From assembly GCA_902805475.1 (NCBI GenBank), contig CADCSX010000002.1:496001-560000 (forward strand): a DNA stretch of 64,000 nt. Reading direction: 5' to 3'. A program made the position numbers and the translations under genes. A model generated the notes under the pieces. The model ran no database searches. It was not told the origin of the DNA and saw only the letters and a list, made by a program, of their open reading frames with translations. Shown here one piece after another: positions 34,194 through 45,639 of the stretch (position 1 is the first letter of the stretch; every line of letters begins with the position of its first letter). This DNA is from Entonaema liquescens. Lineage: Eukaryota > Ascomycota > Sordariomycetes > Xylariales > Xylariaceae.

Positions 34194-35059
34194 GGGGCGG
34201 GGGATGAGGCGATGTAAATATAGAGAGCAAATGATGTAGACGAAACGAGAGAACTGAACTTAACAGAACTACCGCAAATGAATGAAAGAAAGAAGAAAAA
34301 AGTTTATCATCATCAGACAAGGCAGGGAAGGAAGGCTAGGCTAGCATCGGTGTAATGGTGTACATTAATACAGCATGTGGACAAGATAAGATATAAGTGA
34401 AAACTATTATCTCCTATATAAACAAGTGCGGCGCGGTGATGTGATGTGATGTGTGGTGGTAGTGCCATGTGAAGATGTGTTGTGAAAAGGGGGGGTTGGA
34501 GATGGTTTGGTTAGTAGTTGTGTTTTGCGTGCTGCTATAGTAGGTTATCTCGATTAGGACCTGGGCTGTTATGCTTGATGGCACTAATGAATGAATGGAA
34601 TCCGGTACTCATGGTAATATAGTGTGGTATGCGGGATGAGATGCTATTCGCGTAGCCCCTGATTACGTCTATAATATCATCTGACTGCGGGATTTACGGG
34701 TAAAGCTGGTTATAACGAATGTCCGCCTTCCTACCCTACGGGGTATATACAGCTATAACAACTGCTACTGCTTGTATAAGAAGTTAATCTGGTCATAGTC
34801 GAGCGAGATGAGGAATTAAGATGAAGCCCACTACTACTTCACTTATAGCAGTATTCATTTCAACGTACCAATTTCTCCTTTTTTTTCTTCTTTTCTCTAA
34901 CCACTCTATCACCTAGGTCTACGATTGCCGCGTCCTTTCCAGCATACCAGTGCTCACTCGTCTCTCATTTAGTTCTTTCTTGGTCGTTGAGGAACCAGTC
35001 AGTCAATCAGTTCTTTCACTGTATCTATCCATCCATCCAACTATCTCCTCCTTCCTAAT
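34194..35059. other. convergent intergenic region, LPD1 / CGS
   Basis: This 0.87 kb of shared 3' flanks contains a degenerate GTGAT repeat near 34436-34456 and a pyrimidine-rich stretch at 34872-34900. No gene is seen. Confidence 0.5.
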
Positions 35060-36988
35060 TTACTCAGTATCCTCCTTCACCGCCTCCGCCGCTTTAAGCG
35101 CCTTCTTAAAAATCTCTACCAGGTCCTCTTCCAGGCCCACACTCACCCTGAGTAAATCTGGATTGACCCCGAAACTCGCTGCCCAGTCTAACTCCTGATA
35201 GTGCGCGAGCACCACATACGGCGAGGTGAGCGTGAAATTGGTCCCCAAGCTAGGCCCCTTCGCCGTCTCTAGAGCATCGTAGAACGCCATGGCATGCGCC
35301 TTGGTCTTCAGGGTACACGACAGCAGTCCGCCGTAGCCACCGGACGGCAACTTGCAAGCCTCGTAGTTGGGGCGGGACTCGTTGTACTTGGGATAGTAGA
35401 CGTTGGTGACGAGGGGGTGGGCGGCGAGGACCTCGCAGATAGCCTCGGCGTTGGCGTTGACGCGGTCGATGCGCGAGATGAAGTCGCGGCTGTTACGCTC
35501 CATGAATATCACGTCCTCGGCCCAGTACGTGTCTTCGAACTCGGCCGTCATGACCCGCTTGAGAGACGCGTAGTACCGGCTGTTGGGGTTCAGGATGATG
35601 CTCCCGCCCATCACGTTACAGTCGCCCGAGAAGATCTTGGTCAGGCTGGAGACGACGACGTCGGCGAAGGGAAGCACGTTTACGTTTACGAAGTTGCCGA
35701 CCGTCTCATCGACGACGACGGCGAAGTCGTATTTGTCGGCTAGGCGTCTGATGCGCGCGAGATCGGGGCACGTGAGTAAAGGGTTTCCCGGGAACTCGCA
35801 GAACAGGCCGAGGAACTTTTCTCCGCTCTCAAGGCGTTTCTCCAGGTCATCAAGATCAGAACTAGACCCGCGGCCGTAGAATATAGCTCCGGGTCCGAAC
35901 TTCTGAAGAATCTTGAGGGTATCGACGTATGGGAATCCGAAGTTGATGCTCTTCTGGGGGTCGCGCGCCTTGAGTAAAGTTTGATGAGTTGTGAATATGG
36001 CGTTCATGCCGCAGGGGACTAGGTATATGTCGTCTTCCTTAAAATTTGAAATACCGCGGGCATTGGAATCCATGGTGGGAAGGGTAGCGGTACTTTCCAG
36101 GTCGATGTCTGTAGTTAAGACGCCAGCGATGCGTCGCCTGATAGCTGATTTGGCATTAGGAACGAGGGAGAGGTCGAGATTCCTGCCATATCGCTCTTCC
36201 AAGAACCTTGAACTTTCGAGAGTGTCTGCAGCCTCGTTGGCGGGAGAGTCAAGGGTTACGGGATATTGGCGGTTGTTGTTTGTTCCGTTAGACCCGTTAG
36301 ACCCGTTAGACACGTTTGTAGTGTCGTCGATGGAGGCTGTCCGTCGGTACCTTTTCGGACCGCGGCCCAACTTGTTCTTGTTTGACGGACGGGGAGACGA
36401 GGAAACCTTGTCCTCCGGCACGAGCATATTCTCTTTGAATAACGCATGGTAGAACTCGGCACGTCGGCTTGAAACGCCATCGCCAGAGTGCTGCCAGTAC
36501 TGTTTCGCAAAGGGGAACGACTCGGAAGTGCAAAAAACAGCGGAAATAGACGGCGTATCAGGTAATCCAGCTGGTGCCTTCTTAGTCGGGTCTAGAACTA
36601 GGTGCAGGATGTCGAGGTCAGCCAGTGCAGACTCGGGTGCTTTAGCCTTGATGAACTCGAGACACCGGTTTGCCGTCTTTTTGGTGGGATAGAGAATAGC
36701 CTGTTGGTTGGCAGATCCATGCTTGGCGATGATGTCGCGACCAAATGCCTGGATGCTCTTATGGATGAAGAACCTGGGGTAACCGGTAACCATTACGCCA
36801 AGAACCCAATCCTCCCCTTCTTCATAACCGATGTTTGACCTCCATGTGGGAAGTGAAACACTCACAGCCTATAAAGAAAGTTAGAGAAACGCTGTCTTAT
36901 CTTGTCTGGTCTTGAAAACCGAGAAGTATGATAAACTCACGTGAGCAGTGTTAGGAGGTATCGAGTCTCCTAGCTCGATGGAAGGCAT
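35060..36988 (-). CDS. met-7: cystathionine gamma-synthase (fungal long form)
   Basis: This PLP enzyme of transsulfuration makes cystathionine from cysteine and an activated homoserine, as yeast STR2 and Neurospora met-7 do. There are two exons, 36988-36941 and 36868-35060, giving 618 aa. The first exon adds MPSIELGDSIPPNTAH before AVSVSLPTWRSNIGYEEGE, a conserved fungal start. The N-terminal 230 residues are the fungus-specific extension, and the Cys/Met-metabolism PLP domain follows. The Schiff-base lysine is predicted at K427 in SSLTKIFSG. PGNPLL and VVDETVGNFVNVNVL are family marks. A low-complexity NGSNGSNGTNNN stretch is encoded by a 9-bp repeat near 36285-36310. The gene is divergent from the amidohydrolase. 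Confidence 0.95.
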
Positions 36989-37702
36989 CTTTTCTCTTTT
37001 TTTTTTTTTTTTGGTGGTATTAATGTTATTATTCTATATTCGTCTTAAGCTGAGCATAAAGGTACGTAGTAGATAGGACCGATTAGCTATGTTGTTGTTG
37101 TTGGTGGTGGTGGTGGTGGTGGTGACAACATCAAGGTGCGTCTTTGCGAATGGGATAACTATAAGACTACTACGGGGGGAAGACGTAGCGAGACGTAGTG
37201 CAGTTCCTATTCTATACAAGGTTACTTGATTGTAAATTGTTGCACGTAGAAAAATATGTATATCGGATATGACAGGATGCCGCGATCGGAGAACAAGAAT
37301 TTTGAACTACATAAAAACTTGCATCCTTTAGGTACATCTTTTCATAATGTCTGATTGGCTGGTTGCTTTTATACATGGTAGATACTACTAGTCTAAGTAC
37401 CTTGCGGCAACACACACACACCCCCCACCCTTCCCATATATTATTATATGCTACCCGCATCCAACGTATAAGTACTTTATGTACTATATATTTATGTAAT
37501 ATATATATCATTGCATCACTCTGCGTCTTATACTCTTATACTCTTATACTATTATACACTTTGATATCTATAAATTGCCGATACTATTCATAACCCCTCA
37601 GGTTTAATACTATCATATGTTATCACCTTTAGTTAAACAATCCATAGATATCAAACATAGCAAAAATACCCCTTGGGAGAGTAATCTCTTTTCCATAATA
37701 AC
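36989..37702. other. divergent promoter region with microsatellite
   Basis: This 0.7 kb lies between CGS (-) and the amidohydrolase (+). It has a T-run at about 36997-37012 just upstream of the CGS start, a TTG/GGT trinucleotide repeat at about 37090-37123, and a TATACTCTTATACT short repeat near 37528-37556. No gene is seen. Confidence 0.5.
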
Positions 37703-39079
37703 ATGAAGCTGAACAATGTAATTTTGCTGGATGAGAATTCAGCTGCAGATACGAGTCGGCTAGACATCGATATCGAAGATGGAAAAGTTCGCCGAGTCTG
37801 TCCTTCAAAACATATAGCCAGCGAACCTTCCAAGGTCCTCCTGCCAGCCCTCTGTCACCCGCACATCCACCTTGACAAACCCTTTATTCTAACCTGCAAT
37901 AACCCCTCTTCCCAGTCTTATCCTGACTACTCTGATCTCCTCCCCGAAACTGGCTCCTTCGACGAGGCTTTGTCAAACACCTCTAAAGCAAAAGCTCGTT
38001 ACTCCGAAGACGACCTCTATCTTCGAGGCAGCCAACTTCTAGCGGAAAGCTACAAGCACGGCGTAACATCTCTTCGTGCTTTTGTAGAGGTGGACCACGT
38101 CACCGGGACATTGCCGCTAACCACAGCTATTCGACTCAAGTCTGAATTTTCTCATCTACTAGAAATCCAGATCTGTGTGTTTGCCCAAGACCCCCTTTTC
38201 TCCAGCATGTACGGAGAGGCGAACCGATCCATCATTGCCACACTCCTTATAGATCACGCCGCGTCCATCCAAGTCCTTGGAACCACCCCCTATGTCGAAG
38301 AATCGCGAGAGAAATCGCTCCAGAACATCGAGTGGGCCATTGACACCGCTATTCAATATGGGTTGCACTTAGACTTTCACTTGGACTACAACTTGTCTCA
38401 GCCTACACCTTCTAACCAGCCCCTGATATTTTCGGTTGTCGAACTGCTTCAAAAGCAAAATTGGCTTGGCTTAGCTGATGAGTCCAAGACCGTTGTTCTC
38501 GGGCACTGCACGCAACTCACCACCCTCGGCAACTTAGACCTCGGGCGGCTGGCCGACACCATTATTCAGAGCCAACTCCCGATTCACTTTGTTGGCCTGC
38601 CCACCAGCGACCTATTTATGATGAGTCGCCCAGCTCCATCGTTGAATATACCCCAAGCGCGGCTGCGCGGTACTTTACAAGTACCTTTTATGATTAAAGA
38701 CCTCGGCATGTCCGCCTGTATCGGTGTGAATAATGTTGGAAACGCATTTACGCCTTTTGGAACTGGCGACCCCTTGCAGCTGGCATCGTGGGGAGTGGGC
38801 ATCTACCAAGCAGGTACTGTAAGTGATGCGTTGATGCTGTATGGCTGTGTAAGCTGGCTAGCCAGGAGAGCTATCGGCGTCGAGGGAGAAGCGGGGCACA
38901 GGGACATAGCCGAAGGCCAGTCCTTACGGGGCATGCTTTTAATCGACAATAAAAAACACACTAAACTGCCGGGAGCGGTCAACGGTTCTGAACTTAAGAT
39001 CCCCGCAAGACAGCGGACGAGTTTCAAAGACATCGTATGGGACCCACCCAATGTCGAGTTGAGATCGATTATTAGATGA
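37703..39079 (+). CDS. amidohydrolase, cytosine-deaminase-like
   Basis: A single-exon gene of 458 aa in the metallo-dependent hydrolase superfamily, closest in layout to cytosine deaminases. The metal motif HxH is at H54 and H56 (CHPHIHLDKPF). A further expected metal His lies at H226 (HLDFHLDYN), and GHC is at H268. The C-terminal strand reads IGVNNVGNAFTPFGTGDPLQL. Compared with bacterial CodA as I recall it, the catalytic Glu after the third His is Tyr (229) and the metal Asp of the HDD motif is Asn (343/344). The substrate is therefore unknown and classical cytosine deamination is doubtful. No signal peptide or membrane segment is seen, so it is probably cytosolic. The start ATG lies just after a short leader and is divergent from CGS. 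Confidence 0.85.
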   Translation: MKLNNVILLDENSAADTSRLDIDIEDGKVRRVCPSKHIASEPSKVLLPALCHPHIHLDKPFILTCNNPSSQSYPDYSDLLPETGSFDEALSNTSKAKARYSEDDLYLRGSQLLAESYKHGVTSLRAFVEVDHVTGTLPLTTAIRLKSEFSHLLEIQICVFAQDPLFSSMYGEANRSIIATLLIDHAASIQVLGTTPYVEESREKSLQNIEWAIDTAIQYGLHLDFHLDYNLSQPTPSNQPLIFSVVELLQKQNWLGLADESKTVVLGHCTQLTTLGNLDLGRLADTIIQSQLPIHFVGLPTSDLFMMSRPAPSLNIPQARLRGTLQVPFMIKDLGMSACIGVNNVGNAFTPFGTGDPLQLASWGVGIYQAGTVSDALMLYGCVSWLARRAIGVEGEAGHRDIAEGQSLRGMLLIDNKKHTKLPGAVNGSELKIPARQRTSFKDIVWDPPNVELRSIIR

Positions 39080-39251
39080 GTCAAAGAATTTCAAGCTGGA
39101 TATTAGTGATTAGAGTTTCCATAGTTGTCCTGAATAAATCGACTAAGCGGTAATCGAAATAAACATCCGAGAGGCTTGAGCTGTATTTTGGCCGATGCGT
39201 TCGTAGAAGTTACGCATTTCCTCGCAATAAATAAAAGCACTAAAACCAGTT

Positions 39252-40738
39252 TCACATCACAGAACAGGCCGAATTCGAATAGTTAGGCCCAAATATCTCC
39301 TGGTTGCGTTCGCGCTCACTGGCTCGGATTTTTTCTTTGACTTCCTTTGGAAAGTATTCGCGAAGAAATTTAGCACGCTCGCCATCGAAATGCTCTAATC
39401 CAGCTCGCAGGATCACGTCAGCTCGGCAAAGAGGGCAAAACCTCTCCCCTTTTCGTGACATCTTCACGAGACACCGACTGCAGAATATGTGCTGACAATC
39501 TAGCCGAATCGGCCAGTACGCAACGGTGAAGCAAATAGGACAGAGATAGTCATCTAGTTGCGGCACGACCGAGATCAAATCGTTAGACATTTGTGCACAT
39601 ATGTCCTTGGCCACACTCCCCGCCAGAAGCCTATTGGATTGAACTGTGACGGGGAATTCGCGTGAAACACCGAGCGCGGTTCTCTTATCAAATTCTGCTC
39701 GGGTGGTTAGCGAGACGTTAGAGACGGGTATAAATAATTGTTTTAGACGGCTTACTCTTGAGTATCTTGGTCACCGCTAAACTGTTAATCTCTTGAAATT
39801 TAAGAATTTGCAAGAGCAAAGCATTCATATCGAGAAACCTTGTATAAGCTTTCCGACTGTTCTCAAGCTTTAGGCCGTGAATCAGCTTTCTTGATAGGAC
39901 TTGATCTTGGAACCAGCGGAGTTGCTCGACCGCTTGTACGCTTGTTCTAGCGCCATGGTCGTTCTCTCTGGTAGAAAAGAAGATCCGGGCGTCCAAGTAC
40001 AGCTCGAAGATATTGCGCCAGGTTTCCAAGTCTCCCCTTGCCCTTCGACCTTTGGATGGTTTTGTAGCTTTATTGAGGTCCTGACCTAGAAGTGTGATTT
40101 CTTTCCCTAATTTATCCTGTTCTTCCTGCTGCAGCGTATCTAGGTTCGAGACATCAGTCTGTAAAATTTCAAAGAACTCGCCATCAAAGACTAAGGGCAC
40201 TTCAATCTGTTTAACAGATAAATGTTCCTCCTTTGATAACGAGTCCTGCTCGGCACTAAGAGGAGAACCAGTGGAATTAGTTGAAGCAGCATTTAGAGTT
40301 ATGTTGCTAGGTTCATGTGCTAGTGGGTCTGATGGTTCTCCTGTCTTAGTTACCACTTTCTTCAAAAAATCTCTCGTAGACGGCGTTAATTTTGCGTCTA
40401 CAGCCACACCATCTTGGAGATGGATGAAAAAAGTGAGTCTAGGACGAAAATGGTTGGAATGAGTAAGTTTTCCATCTAGGTGATAGTGAAAAGCCACTGC
40501 GGATGGATCCTTCTGGCTAGCAGCTAACTGGGCCAGAGTGTCTTTATCCAATCCAAGCTCCTTAAGCTCATTGGTAACCTTCTTGAGACATTTTTTGAGC
40601 TGGCCGTAAGGGACAGCAGAGTTGACCCATTTCTCAGGAAAGCCTGGCGATTATTAGCAATGAGGTATATGAGGAGTGCGAAGGTAGTAGCCTACCTTCT
40701 CTCTGCAGAGCTTTCCTGAACTCCTGAGCGAACTTCAT
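39252..40738 (-). CDS. SPX-RING protein, predicted E3 ubiquitin ligase
   Basis: The N-terminal SPX domain senses inositol pyrophosphates and so phosphate status, and the C-terminal RING finger would recruit E2 enzymes. Fission-yeast Pqr1, as I recall, is of this design and limits phosphate uptake. There are three exons, 40738-40696, 40643-39756 and 39694-39252, giving 457 aa. SPX marks are MKFAQEFRKALQREGFPEKW, the basic helix VPYGQLKKCLKKV, the mid helix region around LDARIFF, and KILKKFDKRTALGV. The RING is C3HC4 starting CPICFTVAYWP and passing through CQHIFCSRCL to CPLCRAD. The SPX halves are separated by a Ser/Thr-rich insert. Exon 1 is 43 nt. The product is likely cytosolic. The 3' end is convergent with the amidohydrolase, 172 bp apart. 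Confidence 0.92.
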
Positions 40739-41988
40739 GAGAACGAGCGAGTGGGAAATCTGGAGGCACGTATATAATACTGTTCACTTAAGAAATAGCC
40801 ATGCAAACTCGGTGCGTACTCGTCGGCGAGCTAGCTAATTTAAAAAAAAAAACTTGGATGGATTAGGAGGTTATGACGAATGGGTATCTGGTGGATATGG
40901 GCCAAGAGAAACGGTGAGCGAAATGTTGTTAGGGCATGTGTCTAATTAAAGTAGAATGAGTAGTTATAGTTAATCTATTTGATAAGTGAGTATATACGGG
41001 TAGGGATATTAAATACAAGGGCGTGCATGATAACTTATATATAGAGAAGAAAAGGGGAGAAGGTAGATGTATTTATTAGTAAAAAGGACCGGGGCGAATA
41101 TTCCCAGTTTCTTGTAGTAAAGTATCTTGTGGTCAGGTAAGGAAAGGAACGTTCGAAGTTTTACCACTAGCTCCATCTTGGGTAGGTGCACTGATAGAAT
41201 GCATAACGGTACCTCTTGTGGTACCTGTTAGGTAGAATATTAAGGTTAAAGTATCTGCAATGTATCTGCAGCCTTAGCAGATCCGAACATCGAGGCAGTT
41301 TGCCCCTGCGTGGCCACGCGACCAGTTGCCTCTCTAAGGCTTACACGGTGTTACATGGTGTTCAAACAAATCTGGTTTATCTGGATTTTTAATTCCTCCG
41401 CGGTGAAGAAGAATCCACTTAAGTACGCAATACCTATCAAATCTTGAGATGTCTAATCGGTCAAGAATTCAGAATATGGCGCATTAATACGAAAGGAATT
41501 AGAGGCATCTCGGATTCATTTGGAGCAAGCAGATAGCTTTCATTTATTAAGAGGCATTTATCAACATAAAAATGTGTCTAGTTCATGTTGTGACGGGTTT
41601 GCTTTACTTGCATGCATTAATTGCCTGTGTTAGAGGTAGTATACTTCTATGTGAAGTAGACATGTCTACAGTAAAAGCTTAACAAGTGCAGTCAGTATCT
41701 GGGGAATACATACTTAACCTAGGAAAGTGCGCGGGGCAATAGTGACTCGGTCGGGGTGCACACCTACCCCCACCATATCTTACCTAATGTAAGAGAGTGG
41801 GAGTCACAAGCGAAATTTAATACTCGAGCTTTCTTTTTTATATCAGTTCGGTGTAAGTGAATAGTTCAATTACCAATTACAATACTATTTACATACATGT
41901 ATGTACCTATATAACGCTAAACTGGCACATATTACCATAGAAGTAGATATAGACATAGACACTTGCTCAGACTTTTCATCTTCTCGCC
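40739..41988. other. divergent intergenic region, SPX-RING / JJJ1
   Basis: This 1.25 kb is moderately AT-rich. A-runs lie near 40841-40850 and AGGTACC-like words near 41208-41235. No gene is seen. Confidence 0.5.
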
Positions 41989-43742
41989 ATGGGCGCTCAA
42001 CAATCGTCCCACAAAGACCCTGCGGGAGGAAGCGACACCGTTTCTAAAAAGACAGACTACTATGAACTATTAGGACTCGATCACCAAGCTAGCGACGACG
42101 AGTAAGCAGATAGCTACTAATCATATGTAAACAATTGCTAAATTACTATTTCTTTGTTAGAATCAAAAAGGCCTACAGGAAGAAGGCTCTAGAATTACAT
42201 CCCGATAGGAATTACGGCGACGTCGAGAACGCCACGCAAAAATTCGCCGAGGTTCAAGCCGCTTACGAAGTTCTATCTGATCCCCAAGAGCGCGCTTGGT
42301 ACGACTCCCATCGCGATGCTATCCTTCGTGGAGACGATCCCGCTGAGACTGGAGACGTTCCTGAATATCACAACGTTCGCATAATCACCGCCGACGAGAT
42401 TTATACGTTAATCGGCCGTTTTAATAAGAACGTACCCCTCGATGACTCTCCAAATAGCTTTTTCACAATCTTGCGCGAGACATTCGACAGGATAGCTGAG
42501 GGAGAAGATGCGGCCGCTGACTGGGATGGACTATCTCCGGTGGAATACCCTTCCTTCGGCGAATCCAAAGACGATGATAGTGTGGCCAAAGCATTCTATA
42601 GCAGATGGTCCAACTTTTCCACCAAGCTAAGCTTTTCCTGGAAAGATAAATGGCGGCTCTCCGATGCTCCGGACCGGAGGGTTCGCCGTCTCATGGAGAA
42701 GGAGAACAAGAAGTTCCGGGAGGATGCTGCTCGTGATTTCAACGACGCGGTGCGATCCCTAGTTGCTTTCGTCCGCAAACGTGACCCCCGTTACGTGGCA
42801 AATACGCAGTCCGAGGCCGAGAGGCAGAAGATATTGCGGGACTCAGCCGCGGCGCAAGCCGCCAGATCGAGAGCCGCGAACCAACAGAAGATGAACGATC
42901 AATTTGCTGTTCCAGAGTGGGCACAGTCTCGGGATGAAGAATTACACGAAGGCGGCTTCTCCGAGACCGATGAGGAATCCGAAGTCGAACATATAGAATG
43001 CGTGGTGTGCAACAAGACGTTCAAGAGCGAGAAGCAGTACGAAGCTCACGAGAAGAGCAAGAAACACGTGAAGGCTGTCCAGCAATTGCAGCGACAGATG
43101 AAAAAGGAGAACGCCAATTTGGATTTAAATCTTAATACTCCCACATCAAAGGCGGAAATCACAGTGGTAGATTCAGACCTTGTAGACGAAGAAGCCCCTG
43201 AGAGCAGTACCCTTGATGATGCCCATATAGAAGATGGATCCAGCCAGGAAGAGGCACCATCCAAAATAAGCGCCGAGCCTACAAACTCAAAAGCCACAAC
43301 AACCGGCTCAGAAAATGACAGCGAGGATGAGGATGACGAGTATGCTTCAAGAGATGCAGTCGAAGCACGACTCGTATCAGGAAATACCGCGGGGTCGAAC
43401 CCCTTACAAAGCAGCGGGGACCCTGTCGACAATATCACAAAGGAGACAGAAGATATATCGCTCGGGAGCAGCGAGCCCACCAAGAAAGTGGGCAAGGCGA
43501 AAGCCAAACGGGAAAAGAAGGCAGCTCGCCAAGCTGCATCGGAGCAACAAGATGATGCTGTAAGTTTGCTACCGCATCATCACAGGTCAATTCAACTGGT
43601 GTGCTAATTTTGATAATAGAAATGTGCCGCTTGTAACACACAATTCGACTCCAGGACCAAGCTCTTCAAGCACCTGAAGGAAACAGGTCACGCGGCACCC
43701 AAGGCGGTTGCATCTTCTAAGTCCAGCAAAAAGCGACGGTAG
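41989..43742 (+). CDS. jjj1: JJJ1, DnaJ/C2H2 zinc-finger ribosome biogenesis factor
   Basis: This is a J-domain co-chaperone; yeast Jjj1 stimulates Hsp70 in the cytosol to strip shuttling factors (Arx1) from pre-60S subunits. There are three exons, 41989-42101, 42161-43559 and 43620-43742, giving 544 aa. The J domain is split by intron 1, with DYYELLGLD before it and the HPD motif at residues 51-53 after it. A DBINO-like basic middle follows (RRVRRLMEKENKK). Two C2H2 fingers are CVVCNKTFKSEKQYEAHEKS, with HVKAV after it, and CAACNTQFDSRTKLFKHL in the last exon. The segment between is acidic and Ser-rich. The last codons are Lys/Arg-rich. The start ATG lies in GCCATGGGC. Confidence 0.94.
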
Positions 43743-44082
43743 ATGTTTGCTATGAAGACGTTCTAGAAGGTCGTGTCAATCAACTAGACCACCCGTAAAT
43801 CTAGCAACGTAACTAAGCAATTTCACCCCAGTCCAAGGTCGACTTGCTCTGCTGTATCGTGGCTCTTTAATACGGGAGGTGTTACCAAAACAATCATTGT
43901 TCCCTCCCTATCCGCCAAGTAAAAAGACCACTGCTTGTCAAATCACTGCTGTAGGTGCTCGAGATATTTACACCACCAATGATTGTTCATAATCCTCCAT
44001 GATCCACGCCTTAACGCCTAACATTTACCTAGTGGTATTCTCCTAGCCAACCCGATAACATATTGCGCCTGATATTCATTTA
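43743..44082. other. convergent intergenic region, JJJ1 / ATG4
   Basis: Shared 3' flanks of 0.34 kb. No gene is seen. Confidence 0.5.
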
Positions 44083-45639
44083 TTAGTCTTCTAGCGCCGT
44101 GTCATCATCATCTTCATCACTCAAAGTTTTAACGTCATCTATAGCACTCCCGGACTCCTCCATCTGTGCGATTGGGTCGTGGTCCGACACGTGAATGATG
44201 GCTTTACCCTGGACATGCTTCACGCTCCTCCGCCAGTCCTTCCAGTCTTCCTCGTCGCGAATCAGAAAGCCGATGAGCATGCTAGGATCCATCTCCTTAA
44301 CATGCAGTCGTCGTAATTTTCTTGTGTGGCAGGTATCAACTTCTTCCTGGGTATATTCGGTGGGGTCTTCATGATATGGTAAGGCCGGTCGTGTGAAATG
44401 CGGATCCAGATAGAAGAAGTGGAGTCCCTGGACGCCGATGAAATAATGCGATGACGATGGACGCCCACTAGCAAAGGTCAGAAATGGGCCATTTAGACGT
44501 ATATAGAAACTTATGAAATATAAGACAACCTACCCAGCGATACCAATTGACTGCGGCATCTGCAAGGATGCTGTAAGAGCCTCCCAATAGACTGGTGTAA
44601 TCTTGTCAATACCTAGACGCGTGCCAACTAATATGACTGTCGGGTGGAAAGTCGTGCCGTCGGGTTTGGCGATCTTCATAAAGTTATCCTCGTAAACATC
44701 CGGTCCATCTCCCGTCGAATAGACGCGTAACGACGGCTCGGTTGTATTTGTCAAAGCTCTATTCCATTTTTAGTTATCGCAATCTTAAGGCTACTAGACT
44801 TTTATAGAATACTTACTGGATACACCTCGCAGTTGCTGAAGGACCGAACCATTCGCCAGGATATTTCCCACACGCAGAAGCACCGTGGCGCACGAAGTTG
44901 TGTATCGAGTATGGTGCCCGCGGGTCGTCGGCGAATAATGATAGAATTTTGTTCTCTTCTACGTTCTGTGTATTCCTCCGCCATCCTATTCATGACTTAG
45001 TAACAATGCACGAAGACCCGAAGGCGTTATTGGATGGGCTCGCATACCTCGGCCAAGACGGTGTACTAGCATGGCGTTGGCCAACATGCTCTGGCCGGAT
45101 CTAATCATGCAACCCCATCCACTATCTGAGGCGAATCCATTCTGATCGCTTAGCTGGCTTTTGAGGCGCATCGAGAAAGACAGAGCCGAGAAGGCTTTCG
45201 GGTCTTGCGATTTGGCTATGGGATCGAACTCGGACCGGTAGGTCATCCATATTCTGGATTCGAAATCGTCAAGGAATGCAGGAGGCCAACCCCCATCTAA
45301 AGGTGCTTCGTCGTAAGCAAGAGATGAGTCGAGACTGCTTGAGGTAGAGTCGGGAGGGGTCTCTGGTAGTCTAGAAGGAGCTTGGATGCCATCCTTGGCT
45401 GGTGGTTCGGAAGTTGAAGGCGTATCCTCCTTCGGGCTGGAGGTACTAGTGTTGTTGGTGTTGTTGGTGTTGTTACTGGTGCCGTTTTTGTTACTATTGC
45501 TATTGCTATTACTATTGCTGTTGAGCTTGTAAGAGGACCCAAGACACCAGACCGGTTGGTCTCGGATGATATCATTAGTTGGTTCGGGATCCCAGAATAA
45601 TTGCACGATGCGTCTACCGATATCAACTGTTGATCCCAT
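44083..45639 (-). CDS. atg4: ATG4, autophagy cysteine protease
   Basis: This cytosolic cysteine peptidase of family C54 trims Atg8 to expose its C-terminal Gly and later delipidates Atg8-PE. There are four exons, 45639-45048, 44985-44817, 44758-44534 and 44467-44083, all in phase, giving 456 aa. The catalytic Cys is C177 in DSGWGCMIRSGQ. YSIHNFVRHGA and CGKYPGEWFGPSATAR are conserved family segments. The catalytic Asp-His pair is in the DPH motif of GVQGLHFFYLDPH, after GRPSSSHYF. The C-terminal end is acidic (DEDDDDTALED). Near residues 40-70 a Ser/Asn repeat tract, then NNTNNTNNT, makes an unusual low-complexity insert encoded by imperfect triplet repeats. Confidence 0.96.
45452..45524. repeat. 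triplet-repeat tract in ATG4 exon 1
   Basis: GTTGTTGGT and GTTACTATTGCTATT-type triplets on the plus strand encode the Ser/Asn/Thr tract of ATG4 on the minus strand. The tract is likely length-variable. Confidence 0.75.

Noticed and set aside
35294..35743. 149-codon plus-strand frame opposite cystathionine gamma-synthase
   Set aside because: It is an antisense shadow, with a Val/Gly/Asp-rich composition typical of reversed GC3-rich codons.
43390..43405. B-box-like GGTCGAACCCC
   Set aside because: It lies inside the JJJ1 coding exon and no tRNA fold is possible around it.
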